Below are positions 1 through 5,268 of a stretch of 6,494 bases of DNA, piece after piece. The stretch is from the NCBI GenBank assembly GCA_051744345.1, contig JBNJCW010000084.1, forward strand, positions 1 through 6,494, read 5' to 3'. Below the pieces are notes generated by a model. That model ran no database searches and was not told where the DNA came from. It saw only the letters and a program-made list of their open reading frames with translations. The stretch is from Halolacustris sp051744345. Its GTDB lineage: Bacteria > Actinomycetota > Humimicrobiia > Humimicrobiales > Humimicrobiaceae. The first letter of the stretch is position 1, and each line of letters opens with the position of its first letter. Position numbers and translations under genes: made by a program.

Positions 1-38
1 AATTTTATTTTTTCCCATTTATTTTATATAATCAATTA
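1..38 (+). promoter_or_regulatory. Promoter of the SRP RNA gene (and probably the dnaX operon)
   Basis: A perfect TATAAT -10 hexamer lies at 27-32, 7 nt before the predicted 5' end of the SRP RNA at 39/40, which is the spacing expected for a sigma-70-type promoter. Everything upstream to the window edge is A/T-rich with T-runs, which could act as an UP element. No good -35 is seen: at a 17-bp spacer the hexamer at 4-9 is TTTATT, matching TTGACA at only three positions. No other promoter is visible before dnaX, so I infer that this one also serves the downstream genes. Confidence 0.7.
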
Positions 39-309
39 GGCCGTGCTAGGCGGGGAGCTAGCGGTGCCCTGTACTCACAATCCGCTACAGTGAGGCTGAA
101 TTGGCGGTATTGAGGTTTATGCCAGTAGGGTTTGACCTTATGTAAGTGGCGATGAAAGCCGGGTCTTATGCGGCGAAGAGGTGCGAACCCCGTCAGATCC
201 GAGAGGAAGCAGCGGTAAGCATCAAACTTCGGGTGCCATAAGGAAACCTGGCTGGAGCAAACTGCATAGGGGGCACCTGTTGGCCTGAATCGAATTCCGC
301 CGCACGGCT
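39..309 (+). ncRNA. ffs: Large-type bacterial signal recognition particle RNA (scRNA/6S-like, with Alu domain)
   Basis: This is the RNA scaffold of the signal recognition particle, which binds Ffh and targets nascent membrane and secreted proteins to FtsY and the translocon. The termini pair: GCCGTGC at 40-46 with GCACGGC at 302-308. The 5' part matches the Bacillus scRNA Alu domain as I remember it. Stem CTCAC (74-78)/GTGAG (90-94) encloses a loop containing CCGCTA (82-87). That loop is exactly complementary to TAGCGG (59-64) in the preceding loop, which is the loop-loop contact typical of SRP Alu domains. The Ffh-binding helix 8 lies near 190-215: CCG (190-192)/CGG (213-215), a symmetric internal loop CAGA (194-197)/AGCA (208-211), then TCC-GAGA-GGA (198-207) with a GNRA tetraloop. 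About 270 nt is the size of the Bacillus/Clostridium form, against about 114 nt for E. coli 4.5S RNA. The ends are estimated from pairing. No terminator follows, so the mature 3' end is probably made by processing. Confidence 0.96.
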
Positions 310-315
310 TATAAT

Positions 316-321
316 AAGGAG
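316..321 (+). promoter_or_regulatory. Ribosome binding site of dnaX
   Basis: AAGGAG lies 4 nt before the ATG at 326 and just 6 nt after the SRP RNA 3' stem. It fixes the dnaX start and leaves almost no room for a separate promoter or terminator between the RNA gene and dnaX. Confidence 0.85.
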
Positions 322-325
322 AATT

Positions 326-1972
326 ATGGCATATATTTCTTTCTATAGAAAATGGAGGCCGCAGGATTTTGACCAGATCGTCGGCCAGGACCATACCGTA
401 AGGACGTTGAAGAATGCGGTATCCGGGGACAGGCTGTCCCATTCCTACATGTTTTGCGGTCCCAGGGGAACAGGGAAGACATCAACTGCCCGCATACTGG
501 CTAAGGCAATAAACTGTGTAAAGGGCCCTACATCCAAGCCCTGCAATGAATGTGAGAATTGCGTAAGCATTACCAACGGCACAAATGTGGATATAGTTGA
601 AATCGATGCCGCCTCCAATAACGGGGTAGAGCATATAAGGGAGCTGAGGGAGAAGGCAAAGTATATACCCAGCATGCTTAGGAAAAAGGTATATATCATA
701 GATGAAGTACATATGCTTTCCACTTCAGCATTCAATGCTTTGCTTAAGGTTTTAGAGGAGCCTCCCCAGCATATCGTCTTCATCATGGCCACCACCGAGC
801 CCCATAAGGTACTTCCCACTATAATGTCCAGATGCCAGAGGTTTGACTTCTTTCCTATTTCTATTGAAGAGATTGTAAACAAGCTTAAGAAAATTTCTGA
901 AGTGGAAAACATAACCATAGATGATGCTGCCCTGGGCATAATTGCAAAGTATGCTGATGGGAGCTTAAGGGATGCCGACGGAATACTGGAACAGCTGGCT
1001 TCTTTCGGGCAGGACAAGATAACCATTGATGATGTCACCGCCCTTCTGGGAGTTATTGACTATGAGCTTTTGTTTGAGTTTACCGATATACTGGCTGAAA
1101 AAGATATAAACAAGGGGCTTTTGTTTGCCCGAAGGATTTTTTCAAGCAACCAGAGCCTTGAAGTTTTTGTACAGGAGTTTTTAGACCACCTATACAATCT
1201 GTATGTGTTTAAAAACTATGACCGGCCCCAGGAGATAGTGGACATGACCGGCCAGTTTATAAAAAGATACAGTTCACAGGCAAAAAGGGTAAGCCAAAAA
1301 GAGCTAAATTTCTATATCGGCATCTATGACGACCTGTATAAGCGAATAAAAAAAAGCAGCGGGGCCAAGACATTCTTTAAGGCTGCCCTGATAAAGGCGC
1401 TGAATTTTCAATCCGGTCAGGAAGAAAAAGAGAAGGCAGCTCTCGGGAGACAGGCCGAAAGGTCCCAGGTTTCTAAAGCAGCACCGCCTAAAAGCATGCA
1501 GGAAGAGACTGCGGCGCCCAAAAAAGACAAACCTGAATCAGGAAAAGCAGGAGACGGTGACACTATCGGTGACAACTGGTTAAAGATATGTAACCTTATA
1601 AAAAGATCCAAAATATCTGTCCATGCCATGTTCGCTGAAATCAGAGCCTACAGGCTGGAAAAAGACAATCTTTGTTTTTACCTGGATGATAAAAAAGGCT
1701 GGCATAAACAGCAGTTAAGCAAGGAAAATAATACCAGTATTATAGCCAAAGCCATAAAGCAGGTTACCGGGTCTTTATATAAGATAAGTTTTTTAACCGG
1801 TGAAGATAACATAGAGGGAGCAGTCATGCTGGAAGTACAAGACAGGGATGACTACGAAGATAGCGGCTATGAAGCTGGCAGCGGGCATGAAAAGGTTAAA
1901 ATAAAGGAAGACAGCGCTTCTTCGGAAGATGTTTATGATTATCTAATTGAAAAATTTGAAATAAAGGAGTAG
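326..1972 (+). CDS. dnaX: DNA polymerase III subunits gamma/tau (clamp-loader ATPase)
   Basis: DnaX is the AAA+ motor of the clamp loader. It opens the beta sliding clamp and places it on primed DNA, and the longer tau form also tethers the polymerase. The 548-residue product shows the N-terminal family signature (FYRKWRP near 6-12), Walker A GPRGTGKT (45-52), a zinc-binding Cys cluster (C64, C73, C76, C79), Walker B with DEVH (126-129), sensor 1 ATTE (155-158), the SRC arginine finger (168-170) and sensor 2 GSLRD (212-216). The collar domain runs to about residue 362. A charged Lys/Ala/Glu/Pro-rich linker follows (about 363-412), then a folded C-terminal domain beginning near NWLKI (417-421) and an acidic tail. 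The length is ordinary for a tau-only or tau/gamma gene. The ATG is supported by AAGGAG. It is first in dnaX-ebfC-recR, with ebfC starting 4 bp after the stop. An A8 run at 1348-1355 could allow frameshifting. Confidence 0.98.
   Translation: MAYISFYRKWRPQDFDQIVGQDHTVRTLKNAVSGDRLSHSYMFCGPRGTGKTSTARILAKAINCVKGPTSKPCNECENCVSITNGTNVDIVEIDAASNNGVEHIRELREKAKYIPSMLRKKVYIIDEVHMLSTSAFNALLKVLEEPPQHIVFIMATTEPHKVLPTIMSRCQRFDFFPISIEEIVNKLKKISEVENITIDDAALGIIAKYADGSLRDADGILEQLASFGQDKITIDDVTALLGVIDYELLFEFTDILAEKDINKGLLFARRIFSSNQSLEVFVQEFLDHLYNLYVFKNYDRPQEIVDMTGQFIKRYSSQAKRVSQKELNFYIGIYDDLYKRIKKSSGAKTFFKAALIKALNFQSGQEEKEKAALGRQAERSQVSKAAPPKSMQEETAAPKKDKPESGKAGDGDTIGDNWLKICNLIKRSKISVHAMFAEIRAYRLEKDNLCFYLDDKKGWHKQQLSKENNTSIIAKAIKQVTGSLYKISFLTGEDNIEGAVMLEVQDRDDYEDSGYEAGSGHEKVKIKEDSASSEDVYDYLIEKFEIKE
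1348..1380 (+). other. Candidate slippery A8 run with nearby -1 frame stop in dnaX
   Basis: Eight A residues (1348-1355) are phased as A AAA AAA across codons 341-343 of dnaX, the form of a -1 slippery heptamer. After a -1 slip the ribosome would read eight more codons and stop at TAA (1378-1380), giving a product of about 351 residues that ends within the last part of the collar domain. dnaX genes of E. coli (ribosomal frameshift) and Thermus (slippage on a nine-A run) make gamma this way. I see no clear stimulatory hairpin or upstream Shine-Dalgarno element here. A7 runs occur elsewhere in the window, so this may be chance. Confidence 0.3.
1963..1969 (+). promoter_or_regulatory. Ribosome binding site deciding the TTG start of ebfC
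   Basis: AAAGGAG sits inside the last codons of dnaX, 7 nt before the TTG at 1977. The first in-frame ATG, at 1998, would be about 28 nt from this site and has no comparable one of its own, so TTG is the preferred start. Confidence 0.8.
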
Positions 1973-1976
1973 GAAA

Positions 1977-2291
1977 TTGAGTTTTAATTACGGCGATATG
2001 ATGAAACAGGCCAAGATGATGCAGAAAAAGATGCAAAAGATACAGCAGGAATTAAAAGAGATGGAGTTCGAGGCTTCAGCCGGCGGTGGAGCTGTGAAGG
2101 TTAAGGTTAACGGGGAACAGGAAGTCATGGAGGTAAAAATAAACCGGGAAATGGTTGAAGAATCAGATCTGGATATGGTGGAAGATATGGTTATGGTGGC
2201 CTTAAATGATGCTATAGCCAAATCCAAGCAGGAGATGCAGTCCAGGATGGCAGAAATTACCGGCGGCCTGAATATCCCGGGGATGTTTTAG
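1977..2291 (+). CDS. ebfC: YbaB/EbfC-family nucleoid-associated DNA-binding protein
   Basis: This family consists of small dimeric proteins that bind DNA and coat the nucleoid (EbfC in Borrelia, YbaB in E. coli, YaaK in Bacillus). The precise role is unsettled, though the gene almost always sits between dnaX and recR, as here. The 104-residue product has the family layout. A Met/Lys/Gln-rich amphipathic helix spans about 5-30 (MMKQAKMMQKKMQKIQQEL). A Gly-rich turn and beta hairpin follow (GGGAVKVKVNG, 36-46, then EVKI, 52-55), then a C-terminal helix and the typical GGLNIPGMF tail (96-104). The start is TTG with a good ribosome binding site overlapping the end of dnaX, and the two genes are only 4 bp apart, which suggests coupled translation. 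Length and motifs are normal for the family. Confidence 0.95.
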   Translation: MSFNYGDMMKQAKMMQKKMQKIQQELKEMEFEASAGGGAVKVKVNGEQEVMEVKINREMVEESDLDMVEDMVMVALNDAIAKSKQEMQSRMAEITGGLNIPGMF

Positions 2292-2308
2292 CAGGGATTG
2301 GAATTCTT

Positions 2309-2908
2309 ATGGCATTATATATAAAAAGCATTGAAAATTTGATAAACCAGTTCAGGAAGCTTCCATCAATAGGCCCCAAGACTGCCAGAAGGATAGTATT
2401 TTACCTGATAAGGCTTCCCAAGGAAGAGATTGAGCAGTTTTCTAAATCATTGCTGGAAGTAAAGGAGAAGGTGCGTTTCTGCAGGGAGTGCTTTAACTTA
2501 AGCGAAGAGGATTTATGCGGTATATGCAGGGACTCAACCAGGGAAAAAAATATTGTCTGTGTGGTTCAGTCTCCCAGCGATGTGGTGATAATAGAGGCTA
2601 CGGGGGAATACAGGGGCCTTTACCATGTTCTGGGGGGACTGCTTTCCCCTATTGAAGATATTGGGCCTGAGGATATAAAAATACCTCATTTGGTAAAAAG
2701 GGTGGAAGCAGACAGCATAAAAGAGGTAATAATTGCCTTAAATCCTACCGTTGAAGGGGAGAGCACAGCGGTTTATATAAAAAAGCAGCTGGATCCAAGA
2801 GCAATAAAGGTAACCAGGCTGGCCAGCGGGCTTCCGGTTGGAGGGGACCTTGAGTATGCGGACGAGATAACCTTGGGCAGGGCAATTGCTAATCGGGGAG
2901 AATTCTAA
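2309..2908 (+). CDS. recR: Recombination mediator protein RecR
   Basis: RecR acts with RecO and RecF to load RecA onto SSB-coated single-stranded DNA during gap repair. It forms a ring-shaped tetramer and has no nuclease activity of its own. The 199-residue product matches the family along its length: an N-terminal helix-hairpin-helix (about 9-30, with LPSIGPKTA), a four-cysteine zinc finger (C58, C61, C70, C73), a Toprim domain from about 81 (TGEYRGLYHVLGG 98-110; LNPTVEGE 144-151), and the C-terminal signature SGLPVGGDLEYADEITLGRA (173-192). One oddity is Q87 in the segment VVQSPSD (85-91), where E. coli RecR and most others have the Toprim Glu (VVESP or VVEEP). The gene follows ebfC by 17 bp with a modest AGGGA (2293-2297) 11 nt before the ATG. 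It appears to be the last gene of the dnaX operon, although no hairpin terminator is visible after it. Confidence 0.97.
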   Translation: MALYIKSIENLINQFRKLPSIGPKTARRIVFYLIRLPKEEIEQFSKSLLEVKEKVRFCRECFNLSEEDLCGICRDSTREKNIVCVVQSPSDVVIIEATGEYRGLYHVLGGLLSPIEDIGPEDIKIPHLVKRVEADSIKEVIIALNPTVEGESTAVYIKKQLDPRAIKVTRLASGLPVGGDLEYADEITLGRAIANRGEF

Positions 2909-2939
2909 TTATATTTTCCTTAAAAAGACAGAAAGCTAA

Positions 2940-2968
2940 TTGACGGATGACCCCTACATGTGGATAAT
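2940..2968 (+). promoter_or_regulatory. Sigma-70-type promoter for lysC-asd
   Basis: TTGACG (2940-2945) and GATAAT (2963-2968) are separated by exactly 17 bp, and each matches consensus at five of six positions. Transcription would begin near 2975, leaving a leader of about 29 nt before lysC. That is too short for a lysine riboswitch or T-box. An imperfect palindrome, CTACATGTGG (2954-2963), lies in the spacer and touches the -10; it could be an operator, but I cannot assign a regulator. Confidence 0.7.
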
Positions 2969-3003
2969 ATACGGAAATAGATTAGTAACAGTTTAAACAT
3001 ACA

Positions 3004-4221
3004 ATGAGGGAAAAAAGAGATATAATAGTAATGAAGTTCGGGGGAACTTCGGTTGTCGATGCCCGGAAGATAAAAAATGTAGCCCAGAAGGCAATAAAGG
3101 CAAAGGATGCGGGAAAAAATGTGGTAGTTACCGTGTCTGCCATGGGCTCTACCACAGATGACCTTATAGATCTGGCCAACAGTATCACCAAGGATCCGTC
3201 CAGGAGGGAAATGGACATGCTTCTCTCCACCGGGGAGCAGGTATCCATATCATTGCTGTCTATGGCCATACATGAGAAGGGTTACGGCTGTGTTTCCCTT
3301 ACCGGAAATCAGGCAGGCATATTTACTGATAATATATATTCTAATGCAAAGATACTGAGCATAAACTGCAGCAGGATATTCAGGGAAATCAAAGAAGGCA
3401 ATATAGTTATTGTTGCCGGCTTTCAGGGAATTTCTTCGGATAATGATATAACTACCCTGGGCAGGGGCGGGTCTGATACAACTGCTGTTGCCCTGGCTGC
3501 AGCGCTGAAAGCAGGGCACTGCGAGATATATACAGATGTCGAGGGTGTGTATACTACCGATCCCAATATTGTGCCCGAGGCCAGGAAGATACAGACCCTT
3601 TCCTACGATGAAATGCTGGAGCTTGCTTCTTCGGGGGCAAAGGTCCTGCACTTGAGAGCGGTTGAATTTGCTAAAAAGAATGGTGTTGTTTTGCATGTTA
3701 GGTCAAGTTTTAATGATATTGAGGGGACGTGGATAATGGACTTTAAAGATGAAAAAATGGAAAGGCCGGTTATAACCGGAGTATCATATGATAATAATCA
3801 GGTAAAGATTACTGTGTTTGGCCTGCAGGACAGGCCGGGGATAGCTGCTAAGCTGTTTGGCCAGCTGGCAGAAAAAAATATTAATGTTGACCTCATAGTA
3901 CAGAATGTCAGTGAAGGAAATATTGCGACCATAACCTTTACCATAAAGGAAGAGGATTTGAGTTTGGCCAAAGAAGTAGTTTCAGAGATGGAGTATAAGA
4001 ATATTTCCATAGACCCCGATGTGGGCAAGGTGTCTATAGTGGGAGCTGGTATGCAGACCCATCCCGGTATAGCCGCAAGGATGTTTGAATACCTGGGCAC
4101 AGAAGGCATAAACATAGAGATGATAAGTACATCTCCCATCAGGATTTCCTGCATAATCAGGAAAGCAAAGGTTAAGAAAGCGGTGAAAGTCCTCCACAAG
4201 GGTTTTGAGCTGGATAAATAA
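3004..4221 (+). CDS. lysC: Aspartokinase (aspartate kinase) with two C-terminal ACT domains
   Basis: The enzyme phosphorylates L-aspartate with ATP to aspartyl-4-phosphate, the committed step to lysine/diaminopimelate, threonine and methionine. The 405-residue protein starts with the amino-acid kinase fold: KFGGTS (11-16), STGEQVS (75-81), GFQG (139-142), TLGRGGSDTTAVALA (151-165) and TDVEGVYTTDP (177-187). Two ACT domains follow (about 264-335, with DRPGIAAKLFGQL; about 343-403, with THPGIAARMFEYL). This matches the monofunctional LysC type of Bacillus and Corynebacterium, which is feedback-controlled by lysine and/or threonine; the effector cannot be read here. ATG 3004 is the first start after an in-frame TAA (2986-2988), and it keeps the first beta strand, which the ATG at 3031 would cut. 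Its ribosome binding site is poor. The paralogue could equally be named dapG or ask. It leads an operon with asd, 36 bp downstream. Confidence 0.96.
   Translation: MREKRDIIVMKFGGTSVVDARKIKNVAQKAIKAKDAGKNVVVTVSAMGSTTDDLIDLANSITKDPSRREMDMLLSTGEQVSISLLSMAIHEKGYGCVSLTGNQAGIFTDNIYSNAKILSINCSRIFREIKEGNIVIVAGFQGISSDNDITTLGRGGSDTTAVALAAALKAGHCEIYTDVEGVYTTDPNIVPEARKIQTLSYDEMLELASSGAKVLHLRAVEFAKKNGVVLHVRSSFNDIEGTWIMDFKDEKMERPVITGVSYDNNQVKITVFGLQDRPGIAAKLFGQLAEKNINVDLIVQNVSEGNIATITFTIKEEDLSLAKEVVSEMEYKNISIDPDVGKVSIVGAGMQTHPGIAARMFEYLGTEGINIEMISTSPIRISCIIRKAKVKKAVKVLHKGFELDK
3721..3738 (+). promoter_or_regulatory. Candidate internal ribosome binding site and ATG start for an aspartokinase beta subunit
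   Basis: Inside lysC, GAGGGG (3721-3726) precedes an in-frame ATG (3736-3738, Met245) by 9 nt. Translation from it would give a 161-residue protein, residues 245-405, made of just the two ACT domains. LysC of Bacillus subtilis and Corynebacterium glutamicum are known alpha2beta2 enzymes whose beta subunit arises from an internal start at nearly this same point, before the TGV motif (here 258-260). The site is better than the one before the main start. Another ATG at 3757 lacks such a site. Confidence 0.45.
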
Positions 4222-4244
4222 GTTTTTTAAATTGTAATTTTTTT

Positions 4245-4251
4245 AGGGGAG
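4245..4251 (+). promoter_or_regulatory. Ribosome binding site deciding the TTG start of asd
   Basis: AGGGGAG ends 6 nt before the TTG at 4258. The start then places the nucleotide-binding strand (NVAIAG) at the usual position just behind the N-terminus, so TTG is well supported even though it is a non-ATG start. Confidence 0.85.
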
Positions 4252-4257
4252 AAGATT

Positions 4258-5268
4258 TTGAAGGACTATAATGTTGCCATAGCTGGAGTTACCGGTGCGG
4301 TAGGCAAGGTTTTTTTACAGGTACTCGAACAAAGGGGTTTCCCGGTTAAAAACCTTCTGCCTCTGGCATCAAAAAGATCAGCCGGCAAAAAGATAAAGTT
4401 TAGAGGCGAAGAAATAGAAATAAGGGAGTTAAAGAAAGATTCCTTTACGGGGATAGATATCGCCCTGTTTTCTGCAGGGGGAAGCATTTCCAAACAATTT
4501 GCTCCTTATGCTGCTGATAGCGGGGCAGTGGTTGTAGACAACAGCAGCGCTTTCAGGATGGAGGAGGGCATACCCCTGGTGGTTCCCGAGGTAAACCCGG
4601 AAGAGATTTTAAAACATGAGGGCATAATAGCTAATCCCAACTGTTCAACCATAATTATGGCAGTGGCCATAAAGCCTGTTTATGATATTTCAAGGATAAA
4701 AAGGATTGTGGTATCAACCTATCAGGCGGTATCCGGCGCCGGGGCCAAAGCAATAGTCGAACTTGAAAAACAGACCAGGGCCCTTATATGCGAGAAGAAA
4801 ACTGTTGTGGAAAATGAGGTATTTCCTGTGCAGATAGCCTTTAATGTCCTTCCCCATATTGATGTATTTCTGGATAATGGGTATACCAAGGAAGAGATGA
4901 AAATGGTGTCAGAGACCCAGAAGATATTCGCAGACAGCAGCATAAAGGTTACCGCTACAACCGTAAGGGTACCGGTTTTTACGTCGCATTCTGAATCCAT
5001 AAATATAGAGACGGAAAAAAAGATACCCCTGCAGAAGGTAAGAAAAGCCCTGGCCAATGGGAAAGGCTTAACCTTAAAGGATAACTTTAAGGAAGCCGTA
5101 TATCCTACAGCGCTTGATTCCTCAGGCAAGGATAATGTATTTATAGGAAGGGTAAGGGAAGATAATTCACTGGATAACGGGATCAATATGTGGGTGGTAG
5201 GCGACCAGCTGAGAAAGGGCGCAGCCCTGAATGCTGTACAGATTGCCGAGAAGCTGCTTGGTATCTAA
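4258..5268 (+). CDS. asd: Aspartate-semialdehyde dehydrogenase
   Basis: The enzyme reduces aspartyl-4-phosphate, the product of the preceding gene, to aspartate-4-semialdehyde with NADPH and release of phosphate. This is the branch point to diaminopimelate/lysine and to homoserine. The 336-residue protein has the Rossmann motif GVTGAVG (10-16), SSAFRM (96-101), the catalytic cysteine C129 in NPNCST (126-131), Gln156 in TYQAVSGAG (154-162), and the substrate-binding/acid-base pair R237 and H244 in RVPVFTSHSE (237-246). The C-terminal signature DQLRKGAALNAVQIAE (316-331) is also present. Length and motifs fit the Gram-positive-type family. It starts at TTG behind a strong ribosome binding site, 36 bp after lysC with no convincing terminator between, so the two are probably one transcript. 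Its TAA overlaps the rarA stop on the other strand by 4 bp. Confidence 0.98.
   Translation: MKDYNVAIAGVTGAVGKVFLQVLEQRGFPVKNLLPLASKRSAGKKIKFRGEEIEIRELKKDSFTGIDIALFSAGGSISKQFAPYAADSGAVVVDNSSAFRMEEGIPLVVPEVNPEEILKHEGIIANPNCSTIIMAVAIKPVYDISRIKRIVVSTYQAVSGAGAKAIVELEKQTRALICEKKTVVENEVFPVQIAFNVLPHIDVFLDNGYTKEEMKMVSETQKIFADSSIKVTATTVRVPVFTSHSESINIETEKKIPLQKVRKALANGKGLTLKDNFKEAVYPTALDSSGKDNVFIGRVREDNSLDNGINMWVVGDQLRKGAALNAVQIAEKLLGI

Noticed and set aside
32..442. A 136-codon open frame on the minus strand across the SRP RNA and the start of dnaX
   Set aside because: It lies antisense to a clearly folded RNA and to conserved dnaX codons, has no recognisable domain, and is explained by the low stop density of the structured RNA.
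905..1036. Near-repeat of an ATAACCAT-GATGATG segment within dnaX (about 909-927 and 1018-1036)
   Set aside because: Both copies encode the short motif ITIDD in separate helices; the likeness is brief and best explained by chance codon similarity rather than duplication.
2909..2939. Terminator after recR
   Set aside because: The AT-rich stretch contains TTTTCC and A-runs, but no stem of more than a few pairs followed by T residues could be found.
4222..4244. AAAT/ATTT inverted pair followed by a T-run between lysC and asd as an intrinsic terminator
   Set aside because: The stem is four A-T pairs and would not be stable; the T-run leads straight into the strong asd ribosome site, so read-through is expected.
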